Origin: Candidatus Scatomorpha stercoravium
GTDB taxonomy: Bacteria; Bacillota; Clostridia; Oscillospirales; Oscillospiraceae
Length of the DNA stretch: 9,083 nucleotides
Assembly (NCBI GenBank): GCA_018716005.1
Contig: DVKN01000108.1
Location: 1 to 9,083, forward strand
Direction: 5' to 3'
Part shown: positions 1-6,470 of the stretch, piece after piece
Position numbering within the stretch: position 1 is the stretch's first letter
How the letters are laid out: each line of letters begins with the position of its first letter
Notes under the pieces: generated by a model
The model's input: the letters and a program-made list of their open reading frames with translations, nothing else
Told to the model about the DNA's origin: nothing
Database searches by the model: none
Translations under genes and position numbers: made by a program

Positions 1-1
1 C

Positions 2-679
2 GAGCCGGACGAGAACGGCATGATTTCCCTCGGCCCCTCTCCCATGGGCGGGGATATGCTCGACTACTACGACACCGTGATAGTCCAGGTCAATAAGCAG
101 ATGCCCTACGTCTACGGCGAGGGCGCGGTCAACAACTCGAGGAAGACCCTCATGCCCGGCAAGACCGTCCTCGGCTTCTCCCTCGGCTCCCGCGAGATGT
201 ACGACTTCATGGACCACAACCACGACATAGAGGCGAGGCCCTTCGCCTGGGTCAACGACCCGCGCGTGGTTGCCCAGAACGACAACATGGTCTCCATAAA
301 CGGCGCCATGCAGGTCGACCTCATGGGCCAGGTCTGCGCCGAGAGCATAGGCCCGCGCCAGTTCTCCGGCACCGGCGGCCAGGCGGACTTCGTCCGCGGC
401 GCGAACTGGAGTAAGGGAGGCATGAGCTTCCTCTGCTTGCCCAGCACGCTGACCACCAAGTCCGGCGAGGTCAAGAGCAAGATTTCCTGCGCCCTGCCCC
501 TCGGCAGCGTCGTCACCACGCCGCGCGCCGACGTGCAGTACATAGTCACCGAGTACGGCGTCGCCGACCACCGGAACGAACCGCTCGACGTCCGCGCCAA
601 GCGCCTCATCGCCATAGCCCACCCGGACTTCCGCGACCAGCTCACCTTCGAGGCCAAGAAGGCCGGCTTCATAGTCTGA
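2..679 (+). CDS. Acyl-CoA:carboxylate CoA-transferase (acetyl-CoA hydrolase/transferase family), 5' partial and internally deleted
   Basis: The open frame enters from the left window edge. It begins EPDENGMISLGPS, which matches the 'SPPDxxGxxSLG' stretch about one third into family members such as 4-hydroxybutyrate or butyryl-CoA:acetate CoA-transferase. The C-terminal domain is well preserved: NDNMVSINGAMQVDLMGQV, SGTGGQADFVRGA, SKGG, VVTTPRADVQYIVTEYGVA and IAHPDFRDQL. These enzymes move CoA between an acyl-CoA and acetate or another acid in the cytoplasm. The oddity is at bases 116-127. There VIVQVNKQMPYVYGEG, normally followed by an IHVS(E/D)IDY segment, runs directly into AVNNSRKTLMPGK, which normally follows the GIHSEM motif with the catalytic Glu. 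From memory of the family, about 85-95 residues are missing in frame, so the product as written should be inactive. It could be a decaying gene or an assembly collapse. The family call is firm; the substrate is unknown. Confidence 0.88.
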   Translation, partial: EPDENGMISLGPSPMGGDMLDYYDTVIVQVNKQMPYVYGEGAVNNSRKTLMPGKTVLGFSLGSREMYDFMDHNHDIEARPFAWVNDPRVVAQNDNMVSINGAMQVDLMGQVCAESIGPRQFSGTGGQADFVRGANWSKGGMSFLCLPSTLTTKSGEVKSKISCALPLGSVVTTPRADVQYIVTEYGVADHRNEPLDVRAKRLIAIAHPDFRDQLTFEAKKAGFIV

Positions 680-685
680 TAGAGC

Positions 686-705
686 GCGGCCCCGCGCAGG
701 GCCGC
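686..705 (+). terminator. Weak terminator-like hairpin after the CoA-transferase gene
   Basis: GCGGCCC (686-692) and GGGCCGC (699-705) form a perfect 7-bp stem with a 6-base loop, starting 6 bases after the CoA-transferase stop codon. It is followed by CCCCTTAAG rather than a T-run, so any termination would be inefficient. It may instead protect the upstream mRNA end. The oxidoreductase genes downstream may be partly transcribed by read-through. Confidence 0.35.
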
Positions 706-720
706 CCCTTAAGAGCAAAC

Positions 721-737
721 TTTTATTGACAATAAAA
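721..737 (+). promoter_or_regulatory. Perfect 17-base AT-rich palindrome just upstream of the oxidoreductase operon
   Basis: TTTTATTG and CAATAAAA are perfect inverted repeats around a single central A. They sit directly against the AGGAGG (738-743) of the ferredoxin-like gene. It is a conspicuous AT island in GC-rich DNA. It could be an operator for a dimeric repressor, or a weak RNA hairpin (TTTTAT/ATAAAA, 5-base loop) near the ribosome binding site. It contains TTGACA (726-731), but there is no -10 at the right distance before the gene. The symmetry is certain; the function is inferred. Confidence 0.4.
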
Positions 738-751
738 AGGAGGAAAAGCGT

Positions 752-970
752 ATGGCTTTGCAAGTCAAAGTGCTCAGCCAGTACTGCAAGATGTGCGGCT
801 ACTGCGTGCACTACTGCCCCAAGAAGGCGCTGAGCTTCGGCAAGGAGCGCAACGGCCTCGGCGTATTCTTCCCCGTCGTCGACAGGGAGAAGTGCATTAG
901 CTGCGGCATCTGCGCCACGGTCTGTCCCGACGCGGCGCTCGAGCTGAGAGAGGAGGAGACCAATGGCTAA
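752..970 (+). CDS. 2-oxoacid:ferredoxin oxidoreductase, delta subunit (2[4Fe-4S] ferredoxin-like)
   Basis: This 72-residue protein is built from two ferredoxin motifs. Cys12-x2-Cys15-x2-Cys18-x3-Cys22-Pro is followed by Cys48-x2-Cys51-x2-Cys54-x3-Cys58-Pro, so it should carry two [4Fe-4S] clusters. In the four-subunit KOR/VOR/POR family the delta subunit relays electrons from the TPP/Fe-S core to free ferredoxin. The start is set by AGGAGG at 738-743, 8 bases before the ATG. Its stop overlaps the start of the alpha gene by 8 bases, which points to translational coupling. Having delta first, then alpha, beta and gamma, is a common clostridial order. No odd features; length is normal for a separate delta subunit. 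Confidence 0.93.
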   Translation: MALQVKVLSQYCKMCGYCVHYCPKKALSFGKERNGLGVFFPVVDREKCISCGICATVCPDAALELREEETNG

Positions 971-2026
971 AATGCTTCTCAAGGGCAACGAAGCTGTGGC
1001 CGAGGCCGCTGTCCGCGGCGGCTGCCGCTTCTTCGCCGGCTACCCCATCACCCCGCAGAGCGAGATCCCCGAGTATCTCTCCGCCCGTCTGCCGGAAGTC
1101 GGCGGCGTGTTCGTCCAGGGCGAGAGCGAGGTCGCTTCCATCAACATGGTCTACGGTGCCGCCTGCTCCGGCGTGCGCGCCATGACCGGCTCCTCCGGCC
1201 CGGGCATCAGCCTGAAGGCCGAGGGCATCAGCTACCTCTCCGGCGCCATGCTCCCGGCTGTCATCGTCAACGTCAGCCGCGGCGGCCCCGGCCTCGGCAG
1301 CATCCAGCCCGCCCAGCAGGACTACCTCCAGGCCACGAAGGGCCTCGGCCACGGCGGCTTCCGCCTGATAGTCGAGGCGCCCCACACCGTGCAGGAGGCC
1401 GTGGACATGGTCTACGACAGCTTCGAGCTGGCCGAGCGCGACCGCAACCCCGTCTTCATCCTCATGGACGGCTGCCTCGGCTCCGTCATGGAGGAAGTCG
1501 AGCTGCCCCCGATGAAGGAGCTGCCCGCGCGTCCCGACTGGGCCCTCGGCAACTTCACCGGCGAGGAGCGCGAGCCCAAGCTCATCTCCTCCATTGCCGA
1601 CGAGGAGGTCGTCGAGCTGCTCAATAAGCGCGCCGCCATGCTTCAGCAGGGCTGGGCCGCGAAGGACGTCAAGTGGGAGGAGTACATGCTCGACGACGCC
1701 GAGTACGTCTGCGTTTCCTACGGCACCAGCGCCCGCATCTGCAAGTACGCCATCAACGAGCTGAGGAAAGAGGGCATCAAGATAGGCCTCATCCGCCCGA
1801 TTACCCTCTACCCCTTCCCGAAGAAGGTTCTGCACGACCTCGATTACAGCCGCGTCAAGGCCATCATCGACGTTGAGATGGCCATCCCCTGCCAGATGGT
1901 AGACGACATCGCCCTGCAGGTCATGGAGCGCGCTCCCATACTGCAGTACGGCCACTCCGGCGGCATCACCAACAAGAACGAGGAGACCGCCGCCGCAATC
2001 AAGGCGCTGATTGGAGGTCTGAACAA

Positions 2027-2030
<4 letters not shown>
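963..2030 (+). CDS. vorB: 2-oxoacid:ferredoxin oxidoreductase, alpha subunit (VorB-type)
   Basis: This 355-residue protein is the alpha subunit of a complex that converts a 2-oxoacid, CoA and oxidised ferredoxin to acyl-CoA, CO2 and reduced ferredoxin. Visible hallmarks are LKGNEAVAEAAVRGGC, the GYPITPQSE loop (residues 26-34) that closes over the TPP site, the QGESEVASINMVYGAA segment, TGSSGPGISLKAEG and RGGPGLGSIQPAQQDY. The C-terminal third (from about residue 245, VCVSYGTSARI to LIRPITLYPFP) is the transketolase-C-like domain. Proteins with this sequence style are usually named 3-methyl-2-oxobutanoate dehydrogenase subunit VorB. The exact substrate (branched-chain 2-oxoacids, 2-oxoglutarate or others) cannot be read from sequence. 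The start has AGGAGG (951-956) 6 bases upstream. The gene ends in an ATGA overlap with the beta gene. Confidence 0.93.
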
Positions 2031-2773
<743 letters not shown>

Positions 2774-2776
2774 GCC

Positions 2777-3316
2777 TTGAAAAACGCCATTATCTTCACC
2801 GGCTCCGGCGGCCAGGGAGTCATGAGCATGGGCATCATGCTCGCGCAGAGCGCCGTTGAGAGCGGACGTCACGCCGCCTATATGCCGAGCTACGGCCCCG
2901 AGCAGCGCGGCGGCAGCGCCAAGTGCACCGTCATCATCGACAAGGACGAGATAGTCTCCCCCATGGCCGCCAGCGGCGGCGTCCTTGTCGCGATGAACAA
3001 CACGGCCTATAAGAAGTTCATCGGCGAGCTGGAGCCCGGCGGGATCCTGCTCTACGACAGCACCCTCGTCACCGTACCCATCGAGCGCGACGACATCACG
3101 GCCATCGGCATCCCCTCGGCCGCCCTCGCCCTCGAGGTCGGCTCCCCCAAGGTTGCGAACGTCATCGTCATCGGCGCGCTCATCGCCCTCACCGGCATCG
3201 TCACGCCCGAGGAGTTCCAGCACAGCCTGGACAAGAAGTTCGCGAAGAAGTCCGACGCCGTGCGCGCCATGAACGCCGAGGCGCTCAAGCGCGGCATAGC
3301 CGCGGCCCAGAAGTAA
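2777..3316 (+). CDS. 2-oxoacid:ferredoxin oxidoreductase, gamma subunit
   Basis: This 179-residue protein begins KNAIIFTGSGGQGVMSMG, the conserved glycine-rich start of the POR/KOR gamma domain. It continues with MPSYGPEQRGGSAKCTVII, the YGPExRGG signature typical of the family. The gamma subunit packs on alpha and beta and helps bind CoA. The start codon is TTG, only 3 bases after the beta stop. It is chosen because the homologous N-terminus begins there and a GGGGG tract (2764-2768) lies 8 bases upstream. The weaker start and G-rich ribosome site suggest translation depends on coupling to beta. It is the last subunit gene and completes the delta-alpha-beta-gamma set. Confidence 0.93.
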   Translation: MKNAIIFTGSGGQGVMSMGIMLAQSAVESGRHAAYMPSYGPEQRGGSAKCTVIIDKDEIVSPMAASGGVLVAMNNTAYKKFIGELEPGGILLYDSTLVTVPIERDDITAIGIPSAALALEVGSPKVANVIVIGALIALTGIVTPEEFQHSLDKKFAKKSDAVRAMNAEALKRGIAAAQK

Positions 3317-3327
3317 ATAAGGCAGGA

Positions 3328-3350
3328 GAGGGCGGCCTCTGGCCGCCCTC
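3328..3350 (+). terminator. Strong hairpin without a U-tract, between the oxidoreductase and transporter genes
   Basis: GAGGGCGGCC (3328-3337) and GGCCGCCCTC (3341-3350) form a perfect 10-bp stem with a TCT loop, starting 12 bases after the gamma stop codon. The sequence after it (GGTTCAGAATTGG) has no T-run, so it does not meet the usual definition of an intrinsic terminator. It may slow or partly end transcription, or stabilise the upstream message so that the enzyme is made in excess of the transporter. No promoter is evident between it and the next gene. Confidence 0.5.
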
Positions 3351-3373
3351 GGTTCAGAATTGGAGAGGGAACC

Positions 3374-4621
3374 TTGAAAGAGAAAAAATTCACCTACCAC
3401 TATGTAATAATCATCGCCTGCTTTATTATGATGGCCGCGACCGTTGGCATCACGGTCAACACCTTCACGATAATCAGCCCGGCCATGATAGCCGACCTCG
3501 GCATCACGGCCACGCAGGTGCAGCTTATTTCGCTCGTCAGCACCTTCGCCAATATGTTCGCCGGCCTCTTCGTCGGCAAGCTCATGGCGAAGTTCGGCAT
3601 GAAAATGACCATGACCGTCGGCACCATCCTCATGTGCGGCGGCTTCGCCCTGCGCGGTATGTCCAGCACCATGCTGACCCTCTGCGCGAGCAACTTCGTC
3701 TGCGGCCTCGGCATGGCCGAGATTTCCACCATCCCCTCCGGCGTGCTCGTCAACAACTGGTTCTCCATGGAGAAGAAGGGCACCATGAGCGGCATAGCCT
3801 TCGCGGGCAGCGTCGTGGGCGGCATAGTCTTCGTCCAGGTCGCGAACGTCCTCATGCAGGCCTACGACTGGCGCGTCACGCACTACGTGCTCGCAGCCGT
3901 CTGCGCCGTGCTGATGCTCCCCATAAGCCTCTTCGTCGTGCGCGCCCGCCCCGAGATGATGGGCCTGCGCCCGCTCGGCAGCGAGAACTCCGCCGGCGCG
4001 GCCGCGGCCGCCGCCGTCACCGGCATAAGCGCGGAGAAGTTCCGCAAGACCGCCTCCTTCTGGCTGCTCGCCTTCACCGTCTTCGTGATTGGCTTTACGA
4101 ACATGGGCATACAGCGCAACTTCGCCATCTGCCTGCAGAACGAGCACGGCCACAGCGAGGACTTCGCCGCCATGGTCTACTCCGCCGTCATGTTCATCCA
4201 GATTTTCGGCAAGCTCATCCTCGGCGCCGTCTACGACAAGAAGGGCGTCAAGATAGGCACCATCTACAACACCGTGCTGGTCATAGCCACCGTGGCCTTC
4301 GCCCTCGCGAGCAACAACGCGCCCATGGCCGTCGGCTTCGGCGTCGTGTTCGGCCTCCTCGGCTCCATGACCACAGTCACCCCGCCCTACCTCACCGCCC
4401 TCATTGTCGGCAGGCGCAACTACGCCGGCATCTTCGGCCTGGTCAACGTCTTCTTCAACGTCGGCGTGGCCGTGGGCGCGGTCGTGGCCGCCCGCGTCTT
4501 CGACGCGACCGGCTCCTTCAACGGCGCGTGGATTGCCTTCGCCGTGCTGATGGTCATCGCCGCCTTTACGACGGTGCTCTCCACGAAGCACGCCAAGGAA
4601 TACCGCTCCATGACCGACTGA
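3374..4621 (+). CDS. MFS transporter, OFA/monocarboxylate-type (first of a tandem pair)
   Basis: This is a 415-residue, very hydrophobic protein compatible with 12 transmembrane helices: a short cytoplasmic start MKEKKFTYHY, then TM1 at about 10-31. Loop 2-3 carries GKLMAKFGMKM (68-78), a degenerate form of the MFS G-x-L-x-D-R-x-G-R motif. VNNWFSMEKKG (126-136) resembles the 'WFxxxRGLAxG' stretch of oxalate/formate antiporter and monocarboxylate transporters. A polar, alanine-rich central loop at about 190-225 separates the two six-helix halves. The second half repeats the motif as GAVYDKKGVKIG. The start is TTG with GGAGAGGG at 3362-3369, supported by the matching N-terminus of the next transporter. 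Its position after the 2-oxoacid oxidoreductase suggests a carboxylate substrate, which is inference only. Confidence 0.87.
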   Translation: MKEKKFTYHYVIIIACFIMMAATVGITVNTFTIISPAMIADLGITATQVQLISLVSTFANMFAGLFVGKLMAKFGMKMTMTVGTILMCGGFALRGMSSTMLTLCASNFVCGLGMAEISTIPSGVLVNNWFSMEKKGTMSGIAFAGSVVGGIVFVQVANVLMQAYDWRVTHYVLAAVCAVLMLPISLFVVRARPEMMGLRPLGSENSAGAAAAAAVTGISAEKFRKTASFWLLAFTVFVIGFTNMGIQRNFAICLQNEHGHSEDFAAMVYSAVMFIQIFGKLILGAVYDKKGVKIGTIYNTVLVIATVAFALASNNAPMAVGFGVVFGLLGSMTTVTPPYLTALIVGRRNYAGIFGLVNVFFNVGVAVGAVVAARVFDATGSFNGAWIAFAVLMVIAAFTTVLSTKHAKEYRSMTD

Positions 4622-4626
4622 GTCAG

Positions 4627-4648
4627 AAACGGCGTCGCGGCCGTTTTT
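4627..4648 (+). terminator. Intrinsic terminator after the first MFS gene
   Basis: AAACGGC (4627-4633) and GCCGTTT (4640-4646) form a 7-bp stem with a 6-base loop. The T-run is TTTTT (4644-4648), partly inside the stem. It begins 5 bases after the stop codon. It is a short but classically shaped terminator and probably separates the transporters at least partly. Confidence 0.65.
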
Positions 4649-4692
4649 GAAAGCCAGTACCGACGCTTCACCTCCTTTTTTGACCCCGGCAG

Positions 4693-4718
4693 AGGGCCGG
4701 CTCATAAACCGGCCCTTT
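4693..4718 (+). terminator. Second terminator-like hairpin between the two MFS genes
   Basis: AGGGCCGG (4693-4700) and CCGGCCCT (4709-4716) form a perfect 8-bp stem with an 8-base loop, followed by only TTT. It lies in the 197-base gap between the transporters, after a separate T7 run at 4675-4681. I see no convincing promoter for the second transporter in the rest of the gap (4719-4818), so that gene may rely on read-through or on a promoter I cannot recognise. Confidence 0.45.
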
Positions 4719-4818
4719 GCCAACCACCCCCGCAGAAAACAGGATTATTCGACAGCGACTGCCGGCCCTGCACGGGAGCGGCCCAAAATGCCCGAAAGGA
4801 CAACGAGGGGAGAACAAA

Positions 4819-6060
4819 ATGAAAGAAAAGCGTTTCACTTACCACTGGGTGATAGTCATCGCCTGCTTCCTGCTGATGGCGGCCAGCATAGGCATAGTCA
4901 TCAACTGCTTCAACGTCTTCACCGTCAAGCTGATGGACGAGTTCGGCTGGGAGGCCGACCAGATTCAGCTCATAGGCACCATCGTCTCGCTCGCCGCGCT
5001 CATAGGCGGCGTCATCGTCGGCAAGGTCATGGCCCGCTTCACCATGCGCGTGGCCATGCCGGCATACGCCGTTCTCACCGCGGCCGGCTTCTTCCTCTAC
5101 TCGCTGTGCGAGAGCCTGGTAATGTTCTACCTGGTCTCCGTGCTCGTCGGCATAGGCATGAGCGGCGTCTCGCTCGTACCCTGCGGCGCGCTGCTCAACA
5201 ACTGGTTCAGCGAGAAGAAGGGCCTCGCCACAGGCATAGCCTTCTCCGGCAGCGTGGCCGGCGGCATGATTTTCGTGCAGGTCACGCAGGCCGTCGTCGA
5301 CGCGAGCGGCTGGCGCATGGGCTACATAGTCCTCGGCATAATCTCCGCCGTGCTGCTCATACCCACCTCGCTCTTCCTCGTGCGCGAGAGCCCGAAGGAC
5401 AAGGGCATGCTGCCCCTCGGCGCGACCGAGGCCAACGCCGCCACGGCCGCCGCGGTCACCGGCATCAGCGCCGGCCGCTTCATGAAGACCGGCTCGTTCT
5501 GGCTCCTGAGCGTCAGCGTCTTCATCATCGGCTTCATCAACATGGGCATGCAGAACAACTTCAGCATCTACATGACCGAGGAGATGGGCCACACCGACAA
5601 CTTCTCCACGAACATCTTCTCCCTCGTCATGGGCATACAGATACTCGGCAAGATTATCCTCGGCGCCATCTACGACAAGAAGGGCGTCAAGTTCGGCACC
5701 GTCTACTGCACCGTGCTGTTCCTTATCGCCGCCGGGGCCTCGCTCAAGGCCGGCTCCAACGCCGTCGCCATAGTGTTCGGCGCCTTCTTCGGCCTCGTCT
5801 GCTCCATGACCACCGTCACGCCGCCCTACATCACCATGCTGGTCGTGGGCCGCCGCAACTACTCCGTGATATACGGCCTGCTGAGCCTCTTCTACGGCAT
5901 CGGCGTCGCCGTCGGCCCGGTCGTCGCGGCGAAGGTCTTCGCGGGCAGCGGCTCCTACGCCCCCGCCTGGATAGCCTTCATGGTCCTCGCCGTGCTGCTC
6001 ATAGTGACCACCGTCGCGGGCTGCAAGCACGCCCGCGAGTACAGTACGGCCAACGATTAA
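4819..6060 (+). CDS. MFS transporter, OFA/monocarboxylate-type (second of a tandem pair)
   Basis: This 413-residue membrane protein is plainly a paralogue of the preceding transporter. The starts (MKEKRFTYHWVIVIACF against MKEKKFTYHYVIIIACF), the central loop (AAAVTGISAGRFMKTGSFW) and the second-half stretch ILGAIYDKKGVKFGTVY align without gaps. By eye about half of the N-terminal residues are identical. Features are the same: a GKVMARFTMRV version of the loop 2-3 motif, LLNNWFSEKKGLATG, and an Ala-rich linker. It keeps more of the family 'RGLATG' consensus than its neighbour. The reading frame is open further upstream, but the ATG at 4819 is chosen because it matches the paralogue's N-terminus and has GAGGGGAG (4805-4812) 6 bases before it. 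Divergence in TM1-TM2 and in the loop after the linker suggests the two carriers differ in substrate. The substrate is unknown. Confidence 0.88.
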   Translation: MKEKRFTYHWVIVIACFLLMAASIGIVINCFNVFTVKLMDEFGWEADQIQLIGTIVSLAALIGGVIVGKVMARFTMRVAMPAYAVLTAAGFFLYSLCESLVMFYLVSVLVGIGMSGVSLVPCGALLNNWFSEKKGLATGIAFSGSVAGGMIFVQVTQAVVDASGWRMGYIVLGIISAVLLIPTSLFLVRESPKDKGMLPLGATEANAATAAAVTGISAGRFMKTGSFWLLSVSVFIIGFINMGMQNNFSIYMTEEMGHTDNFSTNIFSLVMGIQILGKIILGAIYDKKGVKFGTVYCTVLFLIAAGASLKAGSNAVAIVFGAFFGLVCSMTTVTPPYITMLVVGRRNYSVIYGLLSLFYGIGVAVGPVVAAKVFAGSGSYAPAWIAFMVLAVLLIVTTVAGCKHAREYSTAND

Positions 6061-6097
6061 CAGATACCAATCGCGTCATGCTTCTCTTCCCCGGCAC

Positions 6098-6130
6098 GCC
6101 CCGGCAGTTCCTCGCTGCCGGGGCATTTTT
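6098..6130 (+). terminator. Strong intrinsic terminator closing the transporter block
   Basis: GCCCCGGCAG (6098-6107) and CTGCCGGGGC (6115-6124) make a perfect 10-bp GC-rich stem with a 7-base loop (TTCCTCG). One A and then TTTTT (6126-6130) follow. It lies 37 bases after the second MFS stop codon and has all the parts of a rho-independent terminator. It marks the boundary between the fermentation/transport genes and the purine operon. Confidence 0.9.
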
Positions 6131-6144
6131 ACGCCCCGCTGCCC

Positions 6145-6200
6145 CCGGTTTAAAACCGGACGCCGCGGGCGGTGAAATTCCGCATAAACCGCGCCGCGGC
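6145..6200 (+). repeat. Two inverted repeats between the terminator and the purine promoter
   Basis: CCGGTTT (6145-6151) and AAACCGG (6153-6159) are perfect inverted repeats around one A. Directly after, GCCGCGGGCGGT (6162-6173) pairs with ACCGCGCCGCGGC (6188-6200) over 12 bp with one bulged base and a 14-base loop. They lie downstream of the transporter terminator and upstream of the purE promoter. They are therefore not obviously part of either mRNA, and may be protein binding sites or remnants. No coding region is visible at 6131-6311. Confidence 0.4.
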
Positions 6201-6252
6201 GGGATATAAAGTTGTTCAAGTCTATGAAAAATCGCGAATCGTCGGAAAACGG

Positions 6253-6281
6253 TTGAGTTTTCGGCTCCGAGACGGTAAAAT
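6253..6281 (+). promoter_or_regulatory. Sigma-70-type promoter for the purine operon, with an overlapping inverted repeat
   Basis: TTGAGT (6253-6258) and TAAAAT (6276-6281) are separated by 17 bases and match 4/6 and 5/6 of the consensus. Transcription would begin near 6288, shortly before the Shine-Dalgarno of a small leader ORF. The inverted repeat GAAAAC (6245-6250) and GTTTTC (6257-6262) overlaps the -35 element, a good place for a repressor. TATACT at 6287-6292 is a possible alternative -10 but has no partner -35. I compared the region with the B. subtilis PurBox. CGAA (6235-6238) and TTCG (6260-6263) are present, but their spacing of 21 bases differs from the usual 16-17. Confidence 0.6.
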
Positions 6282-6311
6282 CTATGTATACTCACGAAGG
6301 AGGCGGTGCGC

Positions 6312-6404
6312 ATGAACCGGCTGCGGATAGGCGGAGCGGGGAATTATTGCGCCCTTTTCCTGCCCTTCACCGGCCCCATGGCGGGCTGGGAGTTAACACT
6401 TTAA
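6312..6404 (+). CDS. Putative 30-residue leader peptide of the purine operon
   Basis: An ATG at 6312 opens a 30-codon frame that ends in TAA (6402-6404). AAGGAGG (6297-6303) lies 8 bases upstream, as strong a ribosome site as any in the window and the main support for translation. The peptide begins MNRLRIGGAGNYCALFLP and ends AGWELTL. It has five glycines, a short hydrophobic middle and no domain I recognise. The stop lies 12 bases before a terminator-like hairpin (6416-6446), the layout expected for translation-linked attenuation. The gene would start about 24 bases into the predicted transcript. It could instead be a chance ORF next to a chance purine-rich tract. Glycine is a substrate of purine synthesis, but a link to the glycine codons here is speculation. 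Confidence 0.45.
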   Translation: MNRLRIGGAGNYCALFLPFTGPMAGWELTL

Positions 6405-6415
6405 AACGCTTATTG

Positions 6416-6457
6416 CAAGGTCACGGCCGCGCGCGCCGTGGCCTTGACATATTTTTT
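6416..6457 (+). terminator. Attenuator-like hairpin with U-tract immediately upstream of purE
   Basis: CAAGGTCACGGC (6416-6427) pairs with GCCGTGGCCTTG (6435-6446) over 12 bp (one G-U pair) with a CGCGCGC loop. ACATA and then TTTTTT (6452-6457) follow. The 5-base gap before the T-run is longer than ideal. Because it lies between the promoter and purE, full termination would shut off the operon, so it is best read as an attenuator. A competing pairing exists: CCATGGC (6376-6382, inside the leader ORF) can pair with GCCGTGG (6435-6441), taking up the right arm of the hairpin. Confidence 0.55.
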
Positions 6458-6470
6458 CGGAGGAGAAACC

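Noticed and set aside
726..731. TTGACA, a perfect -35 consensus, upstream of the delta subunit gene
   Set aside because: A -10 at normal spacing would fall on the start codon, and nothing resembling TATAAT is there. It is better explained as part of the palindrome.
4719..4818. A promoter for the second transporter
   Set aside because: TTGCCA (4717-4722) and GATTAT (4743-4748) are 20 bases apart and poor matches, so I could not support a promoter call.
4647..6209. A 520-codon + strand frame rich in Arg and His overlapping the second transporter
   Set aside because: It is a shifted-frame shadow of the MFS gene, with low-complexity composition and no ribosome site.
6438..6470. Upstream GTG start for purE adding 11 residues
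   Set aside because: It lies inside the hairpin and T-run. The ATG at 6471 has a good Shine-Dalgarno, and PurE proteins normally begin close to the MGSxSD motif.
6282..6470. A purine, PRPP, ZTP or tetrahydrofolate riboswitch upstream of purE
   Set aside because: I looked for the conserved cores as I remember them. A GGGGA and a GGCTGGG slightly resemble parts of the ZTP motif, but the GACTGGC segment and the overall order are missing. A covariance-model search of Rfam would settle it.
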